From the NCBI GenBank assembly GCA_046328525.1, contig JAXLWK010000021.1, positions 1 through 13,852 of the forward strand: DNA of 13,852 bases, given 5' to 3'. Shown here in pieces: positions 6,179 through 13,786 of this stretch. The notes beneath the pieces are model-generated. The model was given only the letters and a program-made list of their open reading frames with translations, made no database searches and had not been told where the DNA came from. The translations under genes were made by a program, and so were the position numbers. The number at the start of each line of letters is the position of its first letter. Within the stretch, counting starts at the first letter, position 1. Source of the DNA: JBDHWG01 sp046328525. Its GTDB lineage: Bacteria; Chloroflexota; Anaerolineae; Epilineales; JAHCIE01.

Positions 6179-6676
6179 ATGAAGCCGGTAGCGTCCGCAA
6201 CACACCTTGCTCCAATGACGCAAGAGCAGTTCGACCGCTATCTCGATGCGGCGATTGCCGGCTATGCCGAGGAGAAAGTCCAGGCAGGCAACTGGAGCGC
6301 CGAGGATGCGCTGCCGCGCGCCCGCCAGGAGTTCCTGAAGCTCCTGCCGCAGGGCCTCACTACGCCGAACCAGCACCTCTTCGCCATCGTCAACGACGCC
6401 GGCGAGCAGGTCGGCTTCCTGTGGTTCGCCGTCGTCCAGGAGGCGACAGGACCGATCGCCTTCGTGTATGATTTCGGCGTGGACGAGACTCAGCGGCGCA
6501 AGGGGTACGGCGAGCAGGCTTTCAGCGCGATGGAGGACGAGGTGCGCGCGCTGGGCCTCCACACAATCCAGCTCCACGTCTTCGGCCACAACCGCTCGGC
6601 CATCGCCCTGTACGAGAAACTCGGCTACACCGCCACCAACGTCATGATGTCCAAAACGCTGGGTCCCGTGGCCTGA
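6179..6676 (+). CDS. GNAT-family N-acetyltransferase
   Basis: A 165-residue protein with one GNAT domain, predicted to transfer an acetyl group from acetyl-CoA to an amine. The acetyl-CoA pyrophosphate-binding motif is RRKGYG at 106-111 (R/Q-x-x-G-x-G/A), preceded by the FVYDFGVD beta strand at 95-102. The C-terminal motif HNRSAIALYEKLGY is at 137-150. The first 60 residues (QEQFDRYLDAAIAGYAEE, then NWSAEDALPRARQEFLKLLP) form a helical start seen in a widespread unnamed subgroup. The length is normal. The start at 6179 has GTGAG nearby, and an internal Met at 13 is possible. It lies 59 nt after the regulator and 53 nt before galE on the same strand. The substrate cannot be told from the sequence. 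Confidence 0.88.
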   Translation: MKPVASATHLAPMTQEQFDRYLDAAIAGYAEEKVQAGNWSAEDALPRARQEFLKLLPQGLTTPNQHLFAIVNDAGEQVGFLWFAVVQEATGPIAFVYDFGVDETQRRKGYGEQAFSAMEDEVRALGLHTIQLHVFGHNRSAIALYEKLGYTATNVMMSKTLGPVA

Positions 6677-6719
6677 AACTTGAGCCACCTGAGAGCGTTA
6701 GTGAAGTAGAACACAGCGT

Positions 6720-6726
6720 GGAGGGG
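6720..6726 (+). promoter_or_regulatory. Ribosome binding site deciding the galE start
   Basis: GGAGGGG just before the ATG at 6730 is the only good Shine-Dalgarno match. It overlaps and argues against an in-frame GTG at 6718 as the start. The ATG also puts the Rossmann motif at the expected distance from the N terminus. Confidence 0.75.
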
Positions 6727-6729
6727 TCA

Positions 6730-7737
6730 ATGCGTATTCTAGTCACCGGGGGCGCGGGGTATATTGGCAGCCATACGTGCGTCGAGCTGCTGAACGCGGG
6801 CTACGACGTCACCGTCGTGGACAATCTAAGCAACAGCAAGGCGGAAGCCATCCGGCGCGTCGAGGAGCTGGCTGGCCGAAAGATGGCCTTCCACCCGGTG
6901 GACCTGCTCGACCGCGCCGGCCTGGCCGCCGTGTTCGACGAAGCGCCGGTGGACGCCGTCATCCACTTCGCCGGGCTGAAGGCGGTCGGCGAGTCCGTCG
7001 CCATTCCCCTGCGCTACTACCACAACAACATCACCGGCAGCCTCATCCTGCTCGAAGTCATGCGGGAGCGCGGCGTCAAGGACATCGTCTTCAGCTCATC
7101 GGCGACGGTCTACGGCGACCCGGCCCGCGTCCCCATCACCGAGGACATGCCGCTGCACGCCACGAACCCCTATGGGCGCACCAAGCTCATGATCGAGGAG
7201 ATTCTGCGCGACCTGTGGGTGTCTGATCATAGCTGGAACATCGCCCTGCTGCGCTACTTCAATCCGGTCGGCGCGCACCCGAGCGGGCGCATCGGCGAGG
7301 ACCCCAACGGTATCCCCAACAACCTGATGCCGTTCATCGCCAAGGTTGCCGTCGGCCAACTCCCGGAGCTGCGTGTCTTCGGCGCCGACTACCCCACGCC
7401 CGACGGTACCGGCGTCCGCGACTACATCCACGTCGTAGACCTGGCCCTCGGCCACCTCAGCGCCCTGGACAGGCTCACGGAGAAGCCCGGCGTCGTCACG
7501 TACAACCTCGGCACGGGCCGCGGCTACAGCGTTCTGGAGATGGTCGCCGCGTTCGAGAAAGCGTCGGGGCGCACGATCCCCTACCGCATCGTCGAGCGCC
7601 GCCCCGGCGACGTGGCCGCCGCCTACGCCGACCCGACCCTTGCCAACCGCGAGCTGCGCTGGTGCGCCGAGCGCGGCGTGGACGAGATGTGCGCCGATGC
7701 CTGGCGCTGGCAGTCCGACAACCCGCGGGGCTACTAG
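6730..7737 (+). CDS. galE: UDP-glucose 4-epimerase
   Basis: Interconverts UDP-glucose and UDP-galactose using tightly bound NAD (Leloir pathway and supply of galactosyl donors). The 335 residues match the usual length of about 338. It is an extended short-chain dehydrogenase: NAD-binding TGGAGYIGSH at 6-15, acidic D31 closing the second strand (VVDNLSNS), HFAGLKAVGES at 79-89, catalytic Ser124 in SSSATVYG, and Tyr148-x-x-x-Lys152 in NPYGRTK. Substrate-side segments NPVGAHPSGRIGEDPNGIPN (178-197) and PDGTGVRDYIHVVDLA (224-239) are typical of true GalE. No clear promoter is visible in the 53-nt gap upstream. pyrD follows after 12 nt, so the pair is probably co-transcribed although the pathways are unrelated. 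Confidence 0.95.
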   Translation: MRILVTGGAGYIGSHTCVELLNAGYDVTVVDNLSNSKAEAIRRVEELAGRKMAFHPVDLLDRAGLAAVFDEAPVDAVIHFAGLKAVGESVAIPLRYYHNNITGSLILLEVMRERGVKDIVFSSSATVYGDPARVPITEDMPLHATNPYGRTKLMIEEILRDLWVSDHSWNIALLRYFNPVGAHPSGRIGEDPNGIPNNLMPFIAKVAVGQLPELRVFGADYPTPDGTGVRDYIHVVDLALGHLSALDRLTEKPGVVTYNLGTGRGYSVLEMVAAFEKASGRTIPYRIVERRPGDVAAAYADPTLANRELRWCAERGVDEMCADAWRWQSDNPRGY

Positions 7738-7749
7738 GCCGAGGCGACC

Positions 7750-8844
7750 GTGAACGTTTACCGCCGCCTCACGCCACTCTTCTTTCGTCTCGACCCCGAG
7801 GTGGCCCACACCGTCGTGACCACGCTCTGGCGCGGCGCGGCGCGTGTCCCCGGCTCAGGCTCTGCCACCGCGCCGCTGCGCTATGACCACCCTGCCCTGC
7901 GCGTCACCGTCGCCGGCATCCCCTTCGCCAACCCGCTGGGGCTGGCCGGCGGCTTCGACAAGGACGCGCGCTACATCGAGTCGTTCGCCCGGCTCGGCTT
8001 CGGCTTCATCGAGGTCGGCACGGTGACACCCCGGCCGCAGGCGGGCACCCCGCGCCCGCGCCTGTTCCGCTTGCGCGAGGACGGGGCGCTCATCAACCGC
8101 ATGGGCTTCAACAACGGCGGCATCGAGACGATGGCCCACAACCTGGCGCTCACGAAACGCCGCGTTCCCATCGGCGTCAACATCGGTAAGAACAAAACGA
8201 CGCCGCCCGAGTCGGCGGCGGCGGACTACCTCGACTGTTTCACCACCCTCGCCCCCCTGGCCGACTACATCGCCGTCAACGTCTCCTCGCCCAACACCCC
8301 CGGCCTGCGCGACCTCCAGCGCGGCGCCGCCCTGGCCGAGCTTCTGGCCCCGCTACGGGAGGCGCGGGACGCCGACCGCCAGGTGCGCGGCGGCCGCCAC
8401 GTCCCGATCTTCGTCAAGCTCTCGCCCGATGAGACGTTCGAGCAGCTCGACGCGGCATTACAAGTCATCCTGGACGTGGGCGTGGACGGCATCATCGCCA
8501 CCAACACCACGACGGAGCGCGCAGCCAGCCTGCGGAGCGCGCGGCAAAACGAGCAGGGCGGGCTGAGCGGCAGGCCGCTGTTCGAGCGCTCGACCGCCGT
8601 CTTGCGCCACCTGTACCGCGCCCTCGGCGGACGCCTGCCCATCATCGGCGTCGGCGGCGTGGACGGGCCAGAGAGCGCCTACGCCAAAATCCTGGCCGGC
8701 GCCAGCCTCGTCCAGCTCTACACCGCCCTGATCTACGAAGGCCCCACCCTGGTCAGCGCGACCCTGCGCGGCCTCGTCAACCTCATGCAGCGCGACGGCT
8801 TCCGCGCCGTCAGTGACGCCGTCGGCCAGGAAGCGCGCGCGTGA
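7750..8844 (+). CDS. pyrD: Dihydroorotate dehydrogenase (quinone), class 2
   Basis: Oxidises dihydroorotate to orotate in pyrimidine synthesis, passing electrons through FMN to membrane quinones. The 364 residues start with GTG and are preceded by GAGG. An N-terminal amphipathic part (about 1-35) is typical of the membrane-associated class 2 enzyme. Visible motifs: FANPLGLAGGFDKDA 59-73, EVGTVTPRPQAGTPRPRLFR 88-107, MGFNNGG 118-124, GVNIGKNK 142-149, VNVSSPNTPGLRDL 176-189 with Ser180 as the catalytic base expected for class 2 (class 1 uses Cys), FVKLSPD 221-227, ATNTTTER 250-257, GGLSGRPL 270-277, GVGGV 300-304 and GASLVQLYTALIYEGP 317-332. All key residues are present. It sits 12 nt after galE. 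Presence of class 2 implies a respiratory quinone pool. Confidence 0.96.
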   Translation: MNVYRRLTPLFFRLDPEVAHTVVTTLWRGAARVPGSGSATAPLRYDHPALRVTVAGIPFANPLGLAGGFDKDARYIESFARLGFGFIEVGTVTPRPQAGTPRPRLFRLREDGALINRMGFNNGGIETMAHNLALTKRRVPIGVNIGKNKTTPPESAAADYLDCFTTLAPLADYIAVNVSSPNTPGLRDLQRGAALAELLAPLREARDADRQVRGGRHVPIFVKLSPDETFEQLDAALQVILDVGVDGIIATNTTTERAASLRSARQNEQGGLSGRPLFERSTAVLRHLYRALGGRLPIIGVGGVDGPESAYAKILAGASLVQLYTALIYEGPTLVSATLRGLVNLMQRDGFRAVSDAVGQEARA

Positions 8845-8874
8845 CCTGCCCCTCCCCCATCGGCTACGGGCAGG
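8845..8874 (+). terminator. Possible stem-loop at the 3' end of pyrD
   Basis: CCTGCCC (8845-8851) and GGGCAGG (8868-8874) are perfect complements around a 16-nt loop and begin directly after the pyrD stop codon. Only ATTTAG follows, with no real U run, so termination is uncertain. Confidence 0.3.
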
Positions 8875-8891
8875 ATTTAGACATGAAATCG

Positions 8892-8959
8892 CTGTCACCC
8901 CGAACGAAGTGAGGGGTCTGGGCTGCGGCCCAGATGCCTCGTTGCACTCGGCATGACGG
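8892..8959. repeat. 68-bp imperfect palindromic interspersed repeat
   Basis: The segment is symmetric about 8925.5. TCTGGGC (8917-8923) and GCCCAGA (8928-8934) pair perfectly around TGCG. Outward, GAGG pairs with CCTC, and the outer arms CTGTCA...CCGA and TCGG...TGACGG pair with several mismatches. The opening CTGTCACCCCGAACGAAG has the look of the palindromic interspersed repeats common in Chloroflexota and other GC-rich genomes (from memory, not searched). It occupies most of the pyrD-aminotransferase gap and could act as a bidirectional terminator or non-autonomous mobile element. Confidence 0.7.
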
Positions 8960-8986
8960 CCCAGGCTCATTGCAAGGACCGCTACC

Positions 8987-10183
8987 ATGACCAGGTTTGC
9001 CAAGCGAATGGCGTACATGCAGGGCACGGCCGACGTCATCCGTTACCTGTTTGAATCGATGACGGACCCGGACACCATCTCTTTCGGCGGGGGCGCGCCG
9101 GCGCGGGAAGCCCTGCCGGTGGAGCAGGTCCACGAGATCGCCAATGACGTACTCACGCGGCAGAAACGCGGGGTGCAGGCCCTCCAGTATGGCAACCCCA
9201 TCGGCATCCCAGAACTGCGCCAGGCGGTTGTCGAGTGCCTGCTGGCGCCGAAGGGTCTCAAGGCGCGGATCGAGGAGGTGATCACGGTGGGCGGCGGCAT
9301 CGAGGCGCTGAACCTGATTTGCCAGCTCTACCTCGACCCCGGCGATGTCATCCTGGTCGAATCCCCCACATTCGTGCATGCCGTGGAAGTGTTCAAGTTG
9401 TTCGAGGCGCGCTGCATCGCCTGTCAGACCGACGAGCACGGCCTGGTTATCGAGGATGTCGAAGCCAGGATCCGGCAATACTCTCCCAAGATGATCTACG
9501 TCATCCCGACCTTCCAGAACCCCAGCGGGCGCACCATGAGCCGAGAGCGCCGCAAGGCCTTAGCGGAGCTGGGCAGCCGGTATGACGTCATCATCCTGGA
9601 GGACGACCCGTATTGCGAGCTGCGCTACAGCGGCGAGGCGCTGCCGCCGGTCAAGTTCTTTGACCAGACCGGCCACACCATCTTTGCCAACAGCTTCTCC
9701 AAGATTTTCTCGCCCGGCTCGCGCCTGGGGTACGTCTACGCGGACGAATCCATCGTCCGCAAGCTGTATGACGCCAAGACCGCCACCAACTCCCACGCCA
9801 GCCTGATTAGCCAGGTCCTGTGCGCCGAGTTCTTCAACCGCGGCCTGTACGACGCGCACCTCCGGCTGATCTGCGATATTCACCGCGAACGCCGCGATGT
9901 GATGATGGAGTGCCTTCAGACCGAACTGCCGCAAGAGGTCAAATCCGTGTACCCGGACGGGGGACTGTTCACCTGGGTGGAGCTTCCCGAGCCGATAGAT
10001 ACGACGGCCCTTCTGAGCGACGCCATCGCCCAGAAGGTCGCGTACATGCCGGGCCGCGAGTTCTTCGTCGAGGGCCAGCCCATCCGCAACAACTGCATGC
10101 GCCTCAGCTTCGGCGGCGTCACCCCGGAGAAAATCCAAATCGGCATGCGCCGCCTGGCGAACGTCGTCAAAGCCAGGCTTTGA
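8987..10183 (+). CDS. PLP-dependent aminotransferase, LysN/2-aminoadipate type
   Basis: Class I/II aminotransferase of fold type I, 398 residues, normal length. It moves amino groups between an amino acid and a 2-oxo acid using pyridoxal phosphate. Visible features: LQYGNPIGIPELRQA (66-80), VGGGIEALNLI (101-111) for phosphate binding, VESPTF (124-129), PTFQNPSGRTMS (174-185), EDDPYCELRY (205-214) with Asp for the PLP ring nitrogen and Tyr209, SFSKIFSPGSRLGY (236-249) with Lys239 as the Schiff-base lysine, and MRLSFGG (371-377) with Arg372 expected to bind the substrate carboxylate. The start has AAGGA 8 nt upstream. The family includes LysN and aromatic or branched-chain aminotransferases, and the substrate cannot be settled here. 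There is no DNA-binding domain, so it is not a MocR regulator. A GH3 glycosidase follows after 14 nt. Confidence 0.92.
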   Translation: MTRFAKRMAYMQGTADVIRYLFESMTDPDTISFGGGAPAREALPVEQVHEIANDVLTRQKRGVQALQYGNPIGIPELRQAVVECLLAPKGLKARIEEVITVGGGIEALNLICQLYLDPGDVILVESPTFVHAVEVFKLFEARCIACQTDEHGLVIEDVEARIRQYSPKMIYVIPTFQNPSGRTMSRERRKALAELGSRYDVIILEDDPYCELRYSGEALPPVKFFDQTGHTIFANSFSKIFSPGSRLGYVYADESIVRKLYDAKTATNSHASLISQVLCAEFFNRGLYDAHLRLICDIHRERRDVMMECLQTELPQEVKSVYPDGGLFTWVELPEPIDTTALLSDAIAQKVAYMPGREFFVEGQPIRNNCMRLSFGGVTPEKIQIGMRRLANVVKARL

Positions 10184-10197
10184 AAAAGGAAACCCGA

Positions 10198-12372
10198 ATG
10201 TCCGAGCCAATCCCCGTCTACCGCAATTCATCCCTCAGCGTCGAAGAGCGCGTCGCCGACCTGCTCGGCCGCATGACCCTGGAGGAGAAAGTCGGGCAGA
10301 TGATCATGTGGGACGCGCGGCCCGATGACCTGTCCTTCATTACCACGCGCCAGCCCGGTTCCATCCTGCACATCCTGGGCGAAAAGGCCCGCGCCGCCAT
10401 GCGCCTGGCCGCCCAGAACCGGCTGGGCATCCCTCTGCTCATCGGCGAGGACGCCATCCACGGGCACTCCTTCTGGAAGGGCGCGACCATCTTCCCAACC
10501 CAGCTGGCGCTGGCGTGCAGCTGGAACCCCGAGCTGCTGGAGCGGGTGGGACGGGTGACGGCCGAGGAGGTCGTCCCGACGGGCATCCACTGGACCTTCT
10601 CGCCCGTCCTGTGCCTGACTCGCGATCTGCGCTGGGGCCGCACCGGTGAGACCTTCGGCGAGGACCCCTACCTGATCGGCGAGCTGGGGGCGGCCATGAT
10701 CCGCGGCTACCAGGGCCAGGGGCTGGACGACCCGGCCGGCATCCTGGCGACCGCCAAGCACTACGCCGGCTATTCGGAGACGCAGGGCGGGCGCGATGCG
10801 TCCGAGGCCGATCTCTCGCCCCGCAAGCTGCGCAGCTACTTCCTCCCGCCCTTTGAACGCGCCGCGCAGGCCGGGGCCATGACCTTCATGACGGGCTACC
10901 AGTCTATAGAGGGCGTGCCATCCACGTGCAACCACTGGCTGCTGACCGAGGTGCTAAAGGACGAGTGGGGCTTCAAGGGCGTGGTGGTGACGGACTGGGA
11001 CAACGTGGGGCGGCTGGTGACGGAGCAGAGGGTGTGCGCGAGCTACGCCGACGCGGCGGTCGCCGCCGTGCGCGCCGGCAACGACATCATGATGACCACC
11101 CCCCAGTTCTACGCAGGGGCGCTGGAGGCGGTTCGCACCGGCAAGCTGGCCGAGGCCGAAATTGACGCGCCCTGCGCCCGGCTGCTGGCGCTCAAGTTCC
11201 GCATGGGCCTGTTCGAGAACGGGCGCGAGCCTGACCTGGAACGGGCCGCATTTGAGATCGCCCGTCCGGAGCACCGCGCCGCCAACCTGGACGCCGCGCG
11301 CCAGAGCCTGGTCCTCCTCCAGAACAACGGCCTGCTGCCCCTGGACCCGGCGCAGTTGACGTCCATCGCGGTGATCGGCCCGAATGCCAACGACGATCTG
11401 CAACAGTTGGGGGACTGGTCCCTCGGCGCGTCGCAGCATCCGCCAGAGGCCGGCAAGCACCCGCGCGAGAAGACGACCACCGTGCTGGACGGCATCCGCG
11501 CCCTGGCCCCGCACGGGCTGGACGTGCGCTACGAACGCGGCTGCTCGATCGTGGACGATGACCTTTCCGGCATAGAGGCCGCTGTGGCCGCAGCCCAGAC
11601 GAGCGACGTCGTCGTAGCCGTGGTCGGCGATCACCTGGACTTCATCGGCGAGACGCACAGCACCGCTACACTGGAGCTGCAAGGCGGGCAAATCGCGCTG
11701 CTGGAAGCGCTGGAGAAGACGGGCAAGCCACTCGTCGTGGTGCTGGTGAACAGCAAGCCCCTGGTCCTGCCCCCCGCCGCCAAACGCGCCGCCGCCATCG
11801 TCGAGTTGTTCAACCCAGGCATGGAAGGCGGCCGGGCGCTGGCCGAGGCGCTGTTCGGGCTGCTGAACCCGTCCGGCAAGCTCACGATCTCATTCCCGGT
11901 GCACGTCGGCCAGCAGCCGGTGTTCTACAGCCAGGTGCGCGGCCAGCACGGCGACCGCTACGCCGACCTGACCCAGGAGCCGCTGTTCCCCTTCGGGCAC
12001 GGCCTGAGCTACACGCAGTACGCCTACTCCAACCTGCGCCTGGCCTCTCCTACCCTGGCCCACGGCGAAACGGCGCAGGTCTTGGTGGACGTGGCGAACG
12101 TCGGGGGGCGGGAGGGCGTGGAGATCGTCCAGGTCTACGTCAGCGACGTGGTGACCTCGGCGACCTGGGTCAACAAGGCGCTCAAGGGCTTCGCCCGCGT
12201 CGCGCTGGCGCCGGGCGAGACAAAGACCGTGACGGTCGAGCTGCCGTGGCAGTCCTTCGAGATCGTGAACGCGCAGGGCGTTGAGGTGGTCGAGCCTGGC
12301 GAGTTCGAAATCCTCGTCGGCCCCTCCTCCCGCGCCCGCGACCTGCTGAGGGCAACAGTGATGGTTGGGTAA
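10198..12372 (+). CDS. Glycoside hydrolase family 3 beta-glycosidase
   Basis: Hydrolyses terminal beta-linked glucose or xylose from oligosaccharides. It has 724 residues and no signal peptide, so it should act in the cytoplasm on imported sugars. The N-terminal barrel (about 15-345) contains TRDLRWGRTGETFGEDPYLI (141-160), AKHYAGY (186-192) and the nucleophile Asp266 in VVVTDWDNV. The second alpha/beta domain (about 365-575) has LLQNNGLLPL (373-382), IGPNAND (393-399), and GETHSTATLELQGGQ (484-498), where Glu485 is the likely acid/base. NPGMEGGRALAEALFG (539-554) and FPFGHGLSYTQ (597-607) follow. The fibronectin III-like C-terminal domain runs about 610-715. The start is set by AAAGGA 7 nt upstream, 14 nt after the aminotransferase stop. 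A longer in-frame reading extends back into that gene and is rejected. Exact specificity is unknown, and GH3 also includes xylosidases and N-acetylglucosaminidases. Confidence 0.93.
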   Translation: MSEPIPVYRNSSLSVEERVADLLGRMTLEEKVGQMIMWDARPDDLSFITTRQPGSILHILGEKARAAMRLAAQNRLGIPLLIGEDAIHGHSFWKGATIFPTQLALACSWNPELLERVGRVTAEEVVPTGIHWTFSPVLCLTRDLRWGRTGETFGEDPYLIGELGAAMIRGYQGQGLDDPAGILATAKHYAGYSETQGGRDASEADLSPRKLRSYFLPPFERAAQAGAMTFMTGYQSIEGVPSTCNHWLLTEVLKDEWGFKGVVVTDWDNVGRLVTEQRVCASYADAAVAAVRAGNDIMMTTPQFYAGALEAVRTGKLAEAEIDAPCARLLALKFRMGLFENGREPDLERAAFEIARPEHRAANLDAARQSLVLLQNNGLLPLDPAQLTSIAVIGPNANDDLQQLGDWSLGASQHPPEAGKHPREKTTTVLDGIRALAPHGLDVRYERGCSIVDDDLSGIEAAVAAAQTSDVVVAVVGDHLDFIGETHSTATLELQGGQIALLEALEKTGKPLVVVLVNSKPLVLPPAAKRAAAIVELFNPGMEGGRALAEALFGLLNPSGKLTISFPVHVGQQPVFYSQVRGQHGDRYADLTQEPLFPFGHGLSYTQYAYSNLRLASPTLAHGETAQVLVDVANVGGREGVEIVQVYVSDVVTSATWVNKALKGFARVALAPGETKTVTVELPWQSFEIVNAQGVEVVEPGEFEILVGPSSRARDLLRATVMVG

Positions 12373-12410
12373 GAACACCGTTGGGGGCAAAGTCACACCT
12401 GGAGCAGGCC

Positions 12411-12514
12411 GCCGTGGCGTGAACACCACGGCTACAAATGCAAGCCTGAGAGGCTGACAAGCTTCCGCTAGCCCCTTGGGCTTGCATTCGTAGCGGCGGT
12501 CTTCAGGCCGCCGC
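12411..12514. repeat. REP-like inverted pair of hairpins (BIME-like) in a convergent gap
   Basis: Two inverted units of about 33 bp (12414-12446 and 12479-12511) share AATGCAAGCC exactly and about 27 of 33 positions overall. Each contains a 7-bp stem with an 8-nt loop: GCCGTGG/CCACGGC (12411-12417, 12426-12432) and GCGGCGG/CCGCCGC (12493-12499, 12508-12514). Each stem is preceded, on its own strand, by GTAG (12435-12432 minus, 12490-12493 plus), the head tetranucleotide typical of REP elements. It lies between the convergent GH3 and VOC genes and may terminate transcription from both sides. Confidence 0.72.
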
Positions 12515-12531
12515 GCTCTCGATACCCGTCC

Positions 12532-12915
12532 TCAAACTTGCACCATGTTGATCCAGTTCCCGCACGTATCGTCGAAGAGCACGCTGCTGCCCCAACCGTA
12601 GCTCATCGGCTCGGACTTGAAGCGGACACCGCCCCGGCGCAGCCGTTCGTAGTCGGCCTGGAAGTCAGAGCTAAACAGCGCGGTAGCCGGGATACCGTCG
12701 GCGTAGATAGCCTGCTGGAACTGACGGGCCGCCGGGTGCGCATTGGGTTCGAGCAATAGCTCCGTCTCGTTGGCGCCGTCCGCCGCGCCCACCGTCAGCC
12801 AGCGGTACGCGCCGTTGGCGACATCCTGCTTCTTCACGAAGCCCAGCACCTCGGTATAGAACTTGAGCGCCTTTTCCTGGTCGTCCACAAAAACGCTTGC
12901 GATCTTAATCTGCAT
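12532..12915 (-). CDS. VOC-superfamily (glyoxalase/bleomycin-resistance fold) protein
   Basis: A 127-residue protein with the paired beta-alpha-beta-beta-beta fold of the vicinal oxygen chelate superfamily. Module 1 (about 1-62) has SVFVDDQEKALKFYTEVLGF (7-26) and ends in ETELLLEPN (50-58). Module 2 (about 65-127) has ATALFSSDFQADYERLRRGG (77-96) and the closing VLFDDTCGNWINMVQV (112-127). One usual metal ligand position in the first strand is Ala rather than His, common in this uncharacterised subgroup, so enzymatic activity is not assured. AGGAGG lies 10 nt before the ATG, slightly far. It is on the opposite strand to the GH3 gene, with 98 nt between it and the next upstream gene. Function could be a small lyase, dioxygenase-like or resistance protein. 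No substrate is evident. Confidence 0.88.
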   Translation of the reverse strand: MQIKIASVFVDDQEKALKFYTEVLGFVKKQDVANGAYRWLTVGAADGANETELLLEPNAHPAARQFQQAIYADGIPATALFSSDFQADYERLRRGGVRFKSEPMSYGWGSSVLFDDTCGNWINMVQV

Positions 12916-13014
12916 TTATCGTTCGCCTCCTGTTGATGCGGCAGCTTATCACTGTTGTTTACCGTCTAGGTTATCCTGAAGGGCATTGCCCACGTCCACT
13001 GGCAAGCTCGGCCC

Positions 13015-13500
13015 TTAGCTCACCGCTTTCTTCACAAGCTCGCTGATCCTTGCCTCGTCGGCGGGGGTCAGCTCCTTCAGCGCGTAGGCGGTCGGCCACA
13101 TGGCGCCGTCGTCCAGGGTCGCTACGTCGCTGAAGCCGAACGTCGCGTACCGTGCCTTGAACTTGTCCGCCGCCTGGAAGAAGCACACGACCTTGCCGTC
13201 CCTGGCATACGCCGGCATCCCGTACCACGTTTTCGGCGCGAGCTCCGGCGCTGCGGCTTTGACGATGGCATGCAGCCGCTCGGCCATGACGCGGTCCGAC
13301 CCCGGCATCTCGGCGATCTTCGCCAGCACGTCGCTTTCCCCGTCCGCCTTGGCCGCCTTCGAGCCGCGGCGCGAGGACGCCTTCATCTCTTTGGCGCGCT
13401 CCTGAATCGCGGCGCGTTCCTCGTCGGTGAATCCGTCGTTTGTCTCGCCGCGCGCGGCGGTGCTCTCGGTGTTTTCCTGCGTGGCCTTCTTTGCGCTCAT
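13015..13500 (-). CDS. DUF1801-type (YdhG-like) small protein
   Basis: A 161-residue protein. Residues 1-60 are charged and probably flexible, with a Lys/Glu/Ala-rich helix (GFTDEERAAIQERAKEMKAS, 23-42). The globular part (about 62-158) has AEMPGSDRVMAERLHAIVKA (63-82), PKTWYGMPAYARDGKVVCFF (89-108), RYATFGFSD (116-124) and DDGAMWPTAYALKEL (129-143), the pattern I associate with DUF1801 / YdhG-like proteins, which have no firm biochemical role. The start at 13500 is chosen because GGAGG lies 5 nt upstream; a Met ten codons earlier (13530) has no such site and would overlap the likely -10. It is not fused or truncated. Confidence 0.85.
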   Translation of the reverse strand: MSAKKATQENTESTAARGETNDGFTDEERAAIQERAKEMKASSRRGSKAAKADGESDVLAKIAEMPGSDRVMAERLHAIVKAAAPELAPKTWYGMPAYARDGKVVCFFQAADKFKARYATFGFSDVATLDDGAMWPTAYALKELTPADEARISELVKKAVS

Positions 13501-13530
13501 AGAAACCTCCATAGGGTCTGGTAACGACAA

Positions 13531-13558
13531 ATCTTAGGCGCTCTTGCGGGAGAATCAA
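13531..13558 (-). promoter_or_regulatory. Probable promoter of the DUF1801-type gene
   Basis: On the minus strand TTGATT (13558-13553), a 16-nt spacer and TAAGAT (13536-13531) form a reasonable sigma-70-type promoter. The transcription start would be near 13524, leaving a leader of about 24 nt that contains the GGAGG at 13510-13506. Confidence 0.5.
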
Positions 13559-13715
13559 GCGCGAAGGGAGACAGCATGCCGGCGACATGTGATTATTCAG
13601 ATGTCGTTCTGGCAGCCTAGACAAACTATAGTGGCCCCGTCGCTCCTCTGGGTTTGACGAAGTGGTGTTAGCGAATGCTAGGATAGTGTAACATTGTTTC
13701 TGTAAGATGAGTTGG

Positions 13716-13735
13716 CCGCCGAGTTGAAAAGGCGG
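13716..13735. repeat. Short stem-loop upstream of the transposase start
   Basis: CCGCC (13716-13720) and GGCGG (13731-13735) pair around a 10-nt loop, 51 nt before the transposase start codon. Hairpins near insertion-sequence ends often limit read-through transcription into the transposase. That role is only inferred here. Confidence 0.3.
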
Positions 13736-13786
13736 TAGGTCAGGGTGTATCCTAGGGGTTGCCAAACACCGAAAGGAGACGAGACC

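Noticed and set aside
6677..6729. A separate galE promoter (TTGAGC near 6680)
   Set aside because: No acceptable -10 at the proper distance; it could be transcribed from the GNAT promoter.
9820..10197. Upstream extension of the GH3 frame by 126 codons into the aminotransferase gene
   Set aside because: The added residues are an out-of-frame reading of the aminotransferase, and the ATG at 10198 has a proper AAAGGA site and the normal GH3 N terminus.
13583..13606. CGACAT/ATGTCG hairpin with 12-nt loop as an operator or IS end
   Set aside because: Six base pairs with a long loop is within chance expectation, and it aligns with no promoter element or second copy.
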